Below, piece after piece: positions 1 through 6,230 of a stretch of DNA of 12,640 nt (its first letter is position 1; the number at the start of each line of letters is the position of its first letter). The stretch comes from Phycisphaerales bacterium (GTDB taxonomy: Bacteria > Planctomycetota > Phycisphaerae > Phycisphaerales > UBA1924): NCBI GenBank assembly GCA_030680655.1, contig JAUXUZ010000153.1, positions 1 to 12,640 of the forward strand, read 5' to 3'. Both the position numbers and the translations under genes were made by a program. A model generated the notes under the pieces. The model was not told where the DNA came from. It ran no database searches and saw nothing but the letters and a program-made list of their open reading frames with translations.

Positions 1-1332
1 TCCATCGACCTCGCCGAGGACCGCAAGCGCTTCGATGCGCTCCTGGTGAAGCTCAACCTCAGCAAGCCCCCCTCCGGCACGGCACGCACGCTCCAGCAGG
101 CCGTCGAGATCGCCAACACCATCGGCTACCCAGTCCTTGTCCGTCCGTCGTACGTGCTCGGCGGGCGCGGCATGGAGATCTGCTCCGACGAGAAGTCGCT
201 CGTCTCCTACATGAGCAACGCCGTGCGCATCAGCGAGATGGACGATGCGCCCGTGTTGATCGACCGCTTCCTCAACGACGCCACCGAGGTCGACGTCGAC
301 GTCGTCGCCGACTTTGACCCCGCCCAACCGATCGACTCACCCGCCCAGAGCGGCCGCCAGGCGATCGTCTGCGGCGTGATGGAGCATATCGAGCAGGCCG
401 GCATCCACAGCGGTGACAGCGCCTGCGCCATCCCCGCCTACGCGCTCGCCGAAGCGACGGTGAACGAGATCAAGCGGATCGCCCGCGAACTGGCCAAGCA
501 CCTGCGCGTCAAGGGCCTGATGAACGTGCAGATGGCCGTGAAGGAGGGCAAGGTCTACATCATCGAGGTCAACCCCCGCGCCAGCCGAACGGCGCCGTTC
601 GTCGGCAAGGCCACCGGCACACCCTGGCCGCGCATCGCCGCCAAAGTGATGATGGGCAAAACCCTCGCCGAGATGGGCGTGAAGGAAGTTGTGACCAAGG
701 GCTTCTACTCCGTGAAGGAGTCGGTCTTCCCGTTCAGCAAGTTCCCGGGTGTCGACGTCGTCCTTGGCCCGGAGATGCGCTCCACCGGCGAGGTGATGGG
801 GATCGACAAGTCGTTCCCGATCGCGTTCGCCAAGAGCCAGATGGCCGCGGGGACGCAGCTGCCCCTGGCGGGCAACGCGTTCGTCTCGGTCCGCGAGCAG
901 GACCGCGCGTACATGGTGCCCCTTGTGGCCGACCTGCTGAAGATGGGCTTCACCGTCTGCACGTCGTCGGGCTTCGGCGCGTACCTGCGGGCCATGGACC
1001 CGCCGATGGACGTCCGCGTGCTGCCGAAGATCGCCGAGAGCGTGCGCCCCAACATCCTCGACCTCATGCAGAGCGGCGAGGTGCAGCTGGTCATCAACAC
1101 ACCGACCAAGACCGGCTGGCAGACCGACGAAGGACGCATCCGTGCCGCGGCCGTCCGCCTGGGCATCCCGATGATCACCACCACCACCGGTGCGTGGGCA
1201 ACGGTGAAGGCGATTGAGGCCCTCCGCGCCGGCGACTGGGGCGTCGCGGCGATCCAGGATTACTTCCCCCATTCCGAAAAACCAGTTGAACCCAAAGTGC
1301 AGACCGTTGGCCGATCTCCCGCCCGAGTTTGA
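1..1332 (+). CDS. carB: Carbamoyl-phosphate synthase large subunit, C-terminal part (5' end outside window)
   Basis: This is the last 443 codons of CarB, which uses ammonia passed from CarA, bicarbonate and two ATP to make carbamoyl phosphate for arginine and pyrimidine synthesis in the cytosol. The frame is open from base 1, so a GTG at 46 is internal and not the start. It begins inside the second ATP-grasp half: the signature RPSYVLGGRGMEI lies at visible residues 48-60, GVMEHIEQAGIHSGDSAC at 125-142, and the metal/ATP-binding EVNPRASRT at 189-197. The region from about residue 290 to the end is the methylglyoxal-synthase-like allosteric domain, with INTPTKTGW at 365-373. Compared with E. 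coli CarB as I remember it, there is an extra stretch of about 14 residues near 105-119, just before the MEHIEQAG motif. It ends with TGA at 1330. The identification is very secure. Confidence 0.97.
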   Translation, partial: SIDLAEDRKRFDALLVKLNLSKPPSGTARTLQQAVEIANTIGYPVLVRPSYVLGGRGMEICSDEKSLVSYMSNAVRISEMDDAPVLIDRFLNDATEVDVDVVADFDPAQPIDSPAQSGRQAIVCGVMEHIEQAGIHSGDSACAIPAYALAEATVNEIKRIARELAKHLRVKGLMNVQMAVKEGKVYIIEVNPRASRTAPFVGKATGTPWPRIAAKVMMGKTLAEMGVKEVVTKGFYSVKESVFPFSKFPGVDVVLGPEMRSTGEVMGIDKSFPIAFAKSQMAAGTQLPLAGNAFVSVREQDRAYMVPLVADLLKMGFTVCTSSGFGAYLRAMDPPMDVRVLPKIAESVRPNILDLMQSGEVQLVINTPTKTGWQTDEGRIRAAAVRLGIPMITTTTGAWATVKAIEALRAGDWGVAAIQDYFPHSEKPVEPKVQTVGRSPARV

Positions 1333-1340
1333 ACATCACT

Positions 1341-1460
1341 CAAAGACAAAGACCAGCCACGGATGAACACGGATATGCACGGATCAATCCAGAGCATTCG
1401 CTGATCCGTGATTGTCCACAGCCTGCCTTTCTCTTCTCTGTGCCTCTGTGTCTCTGTGGT
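1341..1460. repeat. Compound short-repeat block between carB and queD (10-bp CACGGAT repeats, hairpin, 8-bp CTCTGTG repeats)
   Basis: Three structures lie in about 120 bp. CACGGAT occurs three times at exactly 10-bp spacing (1358-1364, 1368-1374, 1378-1384). The third copy is the left arm of a perfect 9-bp inverted repeat, CACGGATCA at 1378-1386 with TGATCCGTG at 1402-1410, enclosing 15 nt. At 1435-1458 an 8-bp unit is repeated three times as TCTCTGTG, CCTCTGTG, TCTCTGTG. From memory, strings like these recur between genes in planctomycete and related genomes, and their translations give spurious peptides such as HRGTEK and PCSSV. The block ends 16 bp before the queD ATG, so it must form most of any queD leader. 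Function is unknown; a dispersed repeat, possibly with transcript-end or mRNA-structure effects, is the best description. Confidence 0.75.
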
Positions 1461-1474
1461 AAAAGAGCCTTCCG

Positions 1475-1936
1475 ATGACCTACCGCGTCTGCAAATCGTT
1501 CCACGTCGAGTCCGGGCACATGCTCAGCAAGCACCCGGGGCTCTGCCGCTTCCCGCACGGGCACAGCCGGCGGATCGACGTCGTGCTCGCGTCGCCGCTG
1601 CTTGATCAGAACGAGATGGTCTGCGATTTCAAGACGCTCAAGCTCGCCGTCAGCGCGTTCATCGGCCGCTTCGATCACGCCATGGCCGTCAACAGCAACG
1701 ACCCGCTGTTGCCGCAGCTCAAGAGCGTCGACGAGCGGGTGGTCGTGTTCGAGAGCGCCGACCCCACCACCGAGTTGCTGGCGAAGTACATCTTCGACCA
1801 CCTGTCGGCGGAGCTGGCCGCGGGCAAGACCTACACCGACGACCGCGGCGACGGCTACCGCTTCCCACCGGGGGTGAAGCTCGAGCGTGTCCGCGTCACC
1901 GAGACGTCAACCAGTTGGGCGGAGTACGGCCTGTGA
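1475..1936 (+). CDS. queD: 6-carboxy-5,6,7,8-tetrahydropterin synthase (QueD / PTPS family)
   Basis: A 153-residue zinc enzyme of the 6-pyruvoyl-tetrahydropterin synthase fold. QueD turns 7,8-dihydroneopterin triphosphate into 6-carboxytetrahydropterin, the first committed step to 7-deazaguanines (preQ0, queuosine). Expected ligands and catalytic residues are visible: zinc histidines H15 (FHVESGH), H28 and H30 (in CRFPHGHS), catalytic C24 three residues before HGH, the D67-H68 pair in RFDHAMAVN, the DPTTELLAK substrate motif at 96-104 with E100, and E143 in VTETSTS. Spacing C-x3-HGH fits QueD rather than the PTPS-III type. The ATG at 1475 gives the normal family length. It overlaps the next gene by 4 bp (GTGA), implying translational coupling. 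No queC, queE or queF is in the window, so the queuosine role comes from family knowledge; another pterin use is possible. Confidence 0.9.
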   Translation: MTYRVCKSFHVESGHMLSKHPGLCRFPHGHSRRIDVVLASPLLDQNEMVCDFKTLKLAVSAFIGRFDHAMAVNSNDPLLPQLKSVDERVVVFESADPTTELLAKYIFDHLSAELAAGKTYTDDRGDGYRFPPGVKLERVRVTETSTSWAEYGL

Positions 1937-2424
1937 GCGCCCGCACGCTCATCATCCTGCGCCACGGCAAGGCCGCCCCGCACGACGCCTACCCGACCGA
2001 CCACGCGCGCCCGCTGGTTGCGCGTGGGCACGCAGAGGCGGAGTTCATCGGCGTTCATCTGGCGACGCACGGGCCGCGCCCATCGGTGGTCATCTCAAGC
2101 CCCGTCCTGCGGGCACACACGACCGCACAGGTTGTGGCCCGGCACCTGGGGGTGCCGCTCCGCACCGACGCGTGCCTGAGCACCGATGCCGGCGTACGCC
2201 CGATCATCTCGATGCTGACGGCCGAACCGCCCGAAGAGAACGTGCTCATCGCCGGTCACAACCCCACGCTCTCTGAGCTGCTGGCGGAGCTGCTTCGCAA
2301 CGACCAACCCGGGCGCGGCGACCTGCACACCGGCGAGGCCGCGATTCTTCGGTTCACCGGCCCGATCGCCCCGGGGACCGCGACCATGGTCGACCGCGTG
2401 CGCCTGACGGCGGAACAACACTGA
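1933..2424 (+). CDS. sixA: SixA-like histidine phosphatase
   Basis: A 163-residue member of the histidine phosphatase (phosphoglycerate mutase-like) superfamily, SixA branch. The N-terminal LIILRHGKA carries the phospho-accepting H11. A short RPL-RG segment follows (26-32), then SSPVLRAHTTA (55-65) with the phosphate-binding arginine, and the second active-site histidine H109 in IAGHNP. This small, cap-less layout matches SixA, which in E. coli removes phosphate from phosphohistidine on signalling or PTS proteins; the substrate here cannot be read from sequence. I chose GTG at 1933 because it overlaps the queD stop as GTGA and puts the RHG motif at the usual distance from the start; a TTG at 1915 would add six unlikely residues. 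It is the second gene of a two-gene unit with queD. Confidence 0.85.
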   Translation: MSARTLIILRHGKAAPHDAYPTDHARPLVARGHAEAEFIGVHLATHGPRPSVVISSPVLRAHTTAQVVARHLGVPLRTDACLSTDAGVRPIISMLTAEPPEENVLIAGHNPTLSELLAELLRNDQPGRGDLHTGEAAILRFTGPIAPGTATMVDRVRLTAEQH

Positions 2425-2456
2425 CATTTACATTGAGCGTTGGACGCTGGGTGTTA
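2425..2456. repeat. Short GCGTTGGAC-type element between convergent genes, with small hairpin
   Basis: The 29 bp between the convergent sixA and anti-sigma genes, plus the anti-sigma stop codon, form a repetitive string. AGCGT (2436-2440), TGG, ACGCT (2444-2448) is a perfect 5-bp hairpin, and AGCGTTGG/ACGCTGGG are imperfect 8-bp tandem copies. The TAA stop of the anti-sigma gene (2456-2454 on the minus strand) lies inside it. It may act as a weak two-way transcription end; there is no T-run. It also resembles the ACATTGAGCGTTGGACG type of dispersed intergenic string that I recall from environmental genomes, though with low certainty. Confidence 0.4.
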
Positions 2457-3455
2457 CCAGCTCTCGTGCGGCTCGGGCTGGGAGGCACCCTCGCCGAGCA
2501 CGCCGCCGATGCCAATCACACCCTCGCTCTGAGAGACGCCCATCAGCCCCTGGCTGCAGACGCTCACCACAAACGCCGCGGCCCCGTGGACCATCACCGG
2601 CGGGTTGATCGCAACGACAACCTCCGTCTGGCCGGGGTGGAGCGTGACGGAGCCTGTCTCAACGGTCACCTGCTTGCCGGACTTGGAGCACCGCACGCTC
2701 ACGCGGTAGGTCCGCTTCGCGCTCATCCTGGCATCCTCAAGCCCGTTGATCTGCAGCACGCCGCTGCCGTCCTCGGGGTTCCACATCACCTGACCAACGG
2801 CGACATCGGTCCCCGCATCAGGGACGGCCGAACCGAGCGGCACAACCTGGATATTCGGGCCCTTCGACTCGTTGAACCAACGGTCGAGCCGATCGGCGGC
2901 CAGCTCGAACGGACGCGCAAGGAACTTGGGGGTAAGGTCCGCGCTGGCATTCATGATGGCGGGTCGCGGCGGCCCCATCTGCGAATCGTCGCCCATGTCG
3001 CGGGTGTTCCACGAGTAGACACCAAAGACCAGGCACGCCGCAGCGGCCAGCCAGCCGCCGTACTCACGCGAGAACCGGCGACCCATCACCACGGGTGTTC
3101 GCACCGCGCTGTGACGCGCGCTGCGCGACGATGCGCCGATCCGACCGGCCAAGCCGTCTTGACTGTGCACCCCGCCGCACCACGCTTCGCCCTCGCGCCC
3201 AAGCGCAGCCAGCAGCGAGGCGGGGAGTTCAACAGATGAATCGTCCGGGTTGAACGCCGCTGAGCAGGCCGCGGCGGCAAGGTCGAGGCTCGAATCCTCG
3301 GCCTTGCCGGCGCTGGCCAGCAGGCGGGCCAGCTCGGCATGCTCGCCGTCGCCCAACCCACCGATCGCACGATCGGCCAGCAACTCGTCCAGCCGGGAGA
3401 TGGGCTGATCGGCCGGGCCGTCGTTTGGTGACTGGTTGGGGTGGCGGTTGTCCAT
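2454..3455 (-). CDS. Membrane anti-sigma factor, RskA-like
   Basis: A 333-residue protein with a cytosolic N-terminal part (about 1-130), one predicted transmembrane segment at 133-149 (YGGWLAAAACLVFGVYSW), and an extracytoplasmic C-terminal domain. The C-terminal part (about 230-320) has the look of the RskA C-terminal domain: a GQVMWNPEDGSGVLQINGL start, a central KRTYRVSV strand, and a closing strand AAFVVSV. It starts 2 bp after the stop of the ECF sigma gene on the same strand, the classic arrangement for a cognate pair: the N-terminal part would hold the sigma factor until a signal triggers release. No HxxxCxxC zinc anti-sigma motif is seen in the N-terminal part. ATG at 3455 was chosen; a TTG at 3461 overlapping the sigma stop as TTGA is an alternative that adds two residues. 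Family assignment is by pattern and context. Confidence 0.72.
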   Translation of the reverse strand: MDNRHPNQSPNDGPADQPISRLDELLADRAIGGLGDGEHAELARLLASAGKAEDSSLDLAAAACSAAFNPDDSSVELPASLLAALGREGEAWCGGVHSQDGLAGRIGASSRSARHSAVRTPVVMGRRFSREYGGWLAAAACLVFGVYSWNTRDMGDDSQMGPPRPAIMNASADLTPKFLARPFELAADRLDRWFNESKGPNIQVVPLGSAVPDAGTDVAVGQVMWNPEDGSGVLQINGLEDARMSAKRTYRVSVRCSKSGKQVTVETGSVTLHPGQTEVVVAINPPVMVHGAAAFVVSVCSQGLMGVSQSEGVIGIGGVLGEGASQPEPHESW

Positions 3456-3457
3456 GC

Positions 3458-4045
3458 TCAAGGTTCTTCGCCGCCGCCGGCGTCTGGATTCGCTTTCTGC
3501 ATCGCTTCGCGCAAGGCGATCAGCCCCCGGCGCACGTGTGTTTTGACTGTGCCGAGTGGCATGGACAATAACTCGGCGATCTGCTCGTGGCTGAGGTCCT
3601 GGCCGATCGAAAGCCGCAGCACTTTCTGCTGCTCCGGGCGCAGCGTGGCCAGCAGGCGCTGGGCCAGTTGGGCGTCGTCTGAAAGGGCTGTGCTCTGCTC
3701 AGAACCGCTGTCAGTGGCCGCGGGGACGTACGAAAAGTCCTCCGTCGGACGCTCGACCGACCGGCGGATCGACCTGCGGCGTCGGTCAATCAACCGGCGC
3801 CGAGCGACCATTCCGATAAACGTCTCTTCGGCGGCGATCGAGGCGTCAAACCGCCCCGACGACTTCCAGATCGCGATGAAGACCTCTTGAACGGCGTCCT
3901 CGATCTCCCCTTGCGAGTAGCACATCCGGCGCGCAAGGGCATAGACAAGCCCGCCGTAGCGCTTGGTGAGTTCGCGCACGGCGAGCTGATCGCCCTGGGA
4001 GACCTTGTGAAGGAGCGGCGGATTCGGGGGGCGGTCGTTGCTCAC
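3458..4045 (-). CDS. ECF-type RNA polymerase sigma factor (sigma-70 family)
   Basis: A 195-residue sigma factor with only regions 2 and 4. Region 2 spans about residues 22-91: LTKRYGGLVYALARRM, then the core-binding IEDAVQEVFIAIWK, then an Arg-rich stretch ending LIDRRRR that would contact the -10 element. Region 4 spans about 135-185: LRPEQQKVLRLSIGQDLSHE leads into a helix-turn-helix (IAELLSMPLGTVKTHVRRG) that would read the -35 element. GTG at 4045 gives the usual ECF length; the open frame upstream to 4462 lies antisense to the hydrolase gene and has no conserved content. The anti-sigma gene follows 2 bp downstream, so the two are co-transcribed and its activity is probably set by release from that protein. 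The target regulon is unknown; autoregulation is typical but no matching promoter was identified. Confidence 0.93.
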   Translation of the reverse strand: MSNDRPPNPPLLHKVSQGDQLAVRELTKRYGGLVYALARRMCYSQGEIEDAVQEVFIAIWKSSGRFDASIAAEETFIGMVARRRLIDRRRRSIRRSVERPTEDFSYVPAATDSGSEQSTALSDDAQLAQRLLATLRPEQQKVLRLSIGQDLSHEQIAELLSMPLGTVKTHVRRGLIALREAMQKANPDAGGGEEP

Positions 4046-4119
4046 GCGCGGGGGAGTGTAGCGGAAAAGGGTGCCCGCTCGGGGCACGCCCTCCTTCGCT
4101 CCAGCCAACACTTGGATGC
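4046..4119. promoter_or_regulatory. Divergent intergenic region, sigma factor / hydrolase, with inverted repeat
   Basis: These 74 bp separate the start of the ECF sigma gene (leftward) from the hydrolase ATG (rightward) and must contain the promoters of both unless one is transcribed from further away. The only clear structure is a 6-bp inverted repeat, GTGCCC at 4071-4076 and GGGCAC at 4082-4087, separated by 5 bp. It could be an operator or a leader hairpin. I do not see a convincing -35/-10 pair. Confidence 0.35.
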
Positions 4120-4974
4120 ATGGATGCCAAAGCGAAGCGGTCCTGGAAACAACGGCTTCGAAGCTGGTTGATCGCCCTCGTGGTGATCTACGCCGCGTGG
4201 GCGATCGTCGTGTACGCGATACAGACGCGTTTGCTGTTCCCGACGTACATGATCGCCGCCCGCCCTCCGTTCGTGCCGCCGGCCGGTGGCGGCGTGGAAG
4301 TGGTGGGTGTGACCGGGCCGGAAGGGGTGATCGAAACGATCGTGATGCGGCCGACCAACGGGCGGGCCGCAGAGCCGGGGCCGGTGGTGATCGTGTTCCA
4401 CGGCAACGCGGAGCTTGCGCGCGACGGAGTCGGCTCGCGGCTGGAGGAGCACCTTCGCTCACGGGGGATCACGGTGGTGGCGCCGGAGTACCGCGGGTAC
4501 GGCACAATGGCAGGGTCGCCGGGCCAGAAAGAAATTGGTGACGACATGGTCGCCGTCGCCGACTGGGTCGCGAAGCAGCCGTGGTGCGACCAGCAGCGGG
4601 TGGTGTACTTCGGCTGGTCGGTCGGAGGCGGTGTGGCGTGCCAGCTCGCGACGGCGCGGGAGCCCTCCGGCGGGATGATCCTGCAGAGCACGTTCACGAG
4701 CGTGGCGTCGTTCGCCGGCGGTTTCGCGGTGCCCGTGCTCCTTGTGAAGCACCCGTTCCGCAACGATCGGGTGCTTGAGTCGCTCGATGCACCCGTGCTG
4801 ATCGTGCACGGCGTCAACGACAGCATCGTTCCCGTGGAGCACGGCCGCTCGTTGGCCAGGATCGCCAGGCACGGCGAGTACGTCGAGCTTGCGGGCGATC
4901 ACTTCCATGACTGGGCGGACTGGGGGGCGTACCTGGGGGCGATCGACCGATGGCTCACAGCGCGAGGAATGTAA
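4120..4974 (+). CDS. Membrane-anchored alpha/beta hydrolase (BEM46/ABHD13-like)
   Basis: A 284-residue serine hydrolase with an N-terminal signal anchor (basic residues 4-14, hydrophobic stretch about 16-35). The catalytic fold follows: strand and oxyanion motif VIVFHGNAE at 90-98, PEYRGYGTMAGSPG at 122-135, nucleophile S167 in the elbow GWSVGG (165-170), acid D234 in VHGVNDSIVP, and catalytic histidine H261 or H263 in GDHFHDW. The HGNAE, RGYG-S-G and HG-D-IVP spacing is that of the BEM46/ABHD13 branch, whose members are esterases, lipases or depalmitoylating enzymes; the substrate cannot be told. The ATG at 4120 is one of three overlapping ATGs (4116, 4120, 4124) and the only one in frame. 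It is divergent from the sigma gene and convergent with the DUF1275 gene. Confidence 0.85.
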   Translation: MDAKAKRSWKQRLRSWLIALVVIYAAWAIVVYAIQTRLLFPTYMIAARPPFVPPAGGGVEVVGVTGPEGVIETIVMRPTNGRAAEPGPVVIVFHGNAELARDGVGSRLEEHLRSRGITVVAPEYRGYGTMAGSPGQKEIGDDMVAVADWVAKQPWCDQQRVVYFGWSVGGGVACQLATAREPSGGMILQSTFTSVASFAGGFAVPVLLVKHPFRNDRVLESLDAPVLIVHGVNDSIVPVEHGRSLARIARHGEYVELAGDHFHDWADWGAYLGAIDRWLTARGM

Positions 4975-5002
4975 CCATCCGGGGTGCCCGGGCTGCAACA
5001 CA

Positions 5003-5036
5003 CTTGCCTGCCCCTCACAGAGCGGCAAGCACTTGC
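5003..5036. terminator. Possible terminator hairpin between convergent hydrolase and DUF1275 genes
   Basis: The 63-bp convergent gap contains CTTGCC (5003-5008) paired with GGCAAG (5024-5029). An overlapping, tighter near-palindrome, GCAAG-CA-CTTGC (5025-5036), offers an alternative fold. There is no U-run on either strand, so this is only a weak candidate for a two-way transcription end. Confidence 0.25.
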
Positions 5037-5037
5037 T

Positions 5038-6201
5038 TCACAGCAGCGACAACCCTCGAGCGATCGCCAGATCGAGGTCGGCGTGGATGCTCAACGGCGC
5101 CAGACGCGACACCACGCCGAGGCTCTCGAGTTGGGTGTACTGACTGACGGTGATGCCGGCGATGACCAGCTTGCGATCGGCCCGCGTGAGGTGACTGACC
5201 GCCGCCATCAGCTCCATCGCCGCGTTGTCATCGAGCACCGCGATGTGGTCAAGGTCGAGCACGACGACGCGCACACGGTCAGGCAGGTTGTCGGCCCAGG
5301 TGAGCAGGTTGGGAAGGCGGTGCGTGCGCCCCTTACGGCGGGCGTCGCGCCGGATGTGGAAGACAGCCATCTCCGGCGGCAGGCCGTGGTCGCCCGCGTG
5401 CTCGTCACCGAGCGACTCGATCTCGGCGATCGGCCGGGTCGAGTCGATGAAGATGATCCACAGCAGGAAGAGCACCGGCGGGTAGACCGCCACACCGCGG
5501 GTCGCCGCGTGGTCAAAGAGCACCGCGGCGAGCGCAGCGCCGAAGACAAAGCTGCCGAAGATGCTCAGCAGCAGCGCCAGCCGCGTAATCGAAAGCGGGT
5601 TCTCGTGCCGGCGGTGGGCGTGGTGCGGGTGGGGCGCGCCCAGGCGCCGGTGGTCCCACAGGTAGATCAGCAGCTGGGCCGTCTCCATGCCAAGGTCGGT
5701 CACCACGCCGGTGACGTGCGTGGTGCGCACCACGCCGGCGCTGATGCGCGTGATCGTCGCGTTCTGCAGGCCCATCGCGCCCGCGGCGCACCCCAGCACC
5801 GTCCAGAGCACCGGCCCGCCCGCGATCGACGCGCCCGCGCCGAGCTGGATCCCCAGCGCCACACCCACCAGCAGGAGCGCTTCAACCGCGATCGGGAGCA
5901 CGTAGATCGAGTCCCACCCGCGCCGGCGGCCCACCTCCGTCAGCACGCCCGACACCCCCGCGCCGACCAGAAACGCCGCAAGGATGAACGCCAGCGGCCA
6001 GATCTCCGCGGCGTATCGCGAGGGCTCAACAAGGTACTGCCCAACCAGCGACGCAGTGCCCGAGATGTGGCTCGTCGGGTGCGCCACCACCAGCAGGCAG
6101 AGCACGTTGGTATACCCGGCGACCCACGACAACGTGACGGCGAGCCGCGCTTGCGAGGCGAAAGAATGGGCTTGTGCAACAAACATCGGCCCGGTGTACA
6201 T
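5038..6201 (-). CDS. DUF1275 (YoaK-type) membrane protein fused to a C-terminal STAS domain
   Basis: A 387-residue two-domain protein. Residues about 17-255 are a DUF1275 membrane domain: AGYTNVLCLLV near the start, HISGTASLVG at 45-54, and the signature NATITRISAGVVRTTHVTG at 147-165, with about six hydrophobic segments (roughly 17-41, 66-86, 98-118, 126-146, 204-226, 234-255). A His-rich loop, PHPHHAHRRHE, lies at 190-200. Residues about 278-387 look like a STAS domain: strand VRVVVLDLDHI (310-320), loop VLDDNAAMEL (322-331), helix, strand RKLVIAGI (343-350), and the Leu-Glu-x-x-Gly turn at 358-362. The usual phosphorylatable Ser after DS is replaced by Asp/Asn. Most DUF1275 proteins are about 220 residues with no STAS, so this is a fusion. 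ATG at 6201 and at 6186 are both possible starts. It probably follows the DNA glycosylase gene in one transcript (29-bp gap). Function unknown; a STAS-gated transporter is inference. Confidence 0.83.
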   Translation of the reverse strand: MYTGPMFVAQAHSFASQARLAVTLSWVAGYTNVLCLLVVAHPTSHISGTASLVGQYLVEPSRYAAEIWPLAFILAAFLVGAGVSGVLTEVGRRRGWDSIYVLPIAVEALLLVGVALGIQLGAGASIAGGPVLWTVLGCAAGAMGLQNATITRISAGVVRTTHVTGVVTDLGMETAQLLIYLWDHRRLGAPHPHHAHRRHENPLSITRLALLLSIFGSFVFGAALAAVLFDHAATRGVAVYPPVLFLLWIIFIDSTRPIAEIESLGDEHAGDHGLPPEMAVFHIRRDARRKGRTHRLPNLLTWADNLPDRVRVVVLDLDHIAVLDDNAAMELMAAVSHLTRADRKLVIAGITVSQYTQLESLGVVSRLAPLSIHADLDLAIARGLSLL

Positions 6202-6230
6202 CGACGCTTGGGCCGCCCGGGCTGGAGACG

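Noticed and set aside
337..1272. Minus-strand open frame of 311 codons opposite carB
   Set aside because: Antisense shadow of a certain gene with His/Arg/Gly/Asp-rich low-information sequence.
1358..1460. Repeat block as a CRISPR array
   Set aside because: Units are 7-10 bp with no unique spacers of 25-40 bp, and no cas genes are present.
1340..1801. Minus-strand open frame spanning queD and the repeat block
   Set aside because: Its C-terminal part is just a translation of the intergenic repeats (HRGTEK and PCSSV type peptides) and the rest is antisense to queD.
2433..3239. Forward open frame opposite the anti-sigma gene
   Set aside because: His/Arg/Ala-rich shadow translation. The minus-strand frame has a membrane segment, an RskA-like domain and sigma-gene context.
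4046..4462. N-terminal extension of the ECF sigma factor
   Set aside because: The extension is Arg/Pro/Ser-rich, overlaps the hydrolase gene in antisense, and would make an unusually long ECF factor; GTG at 4045 fits the family.
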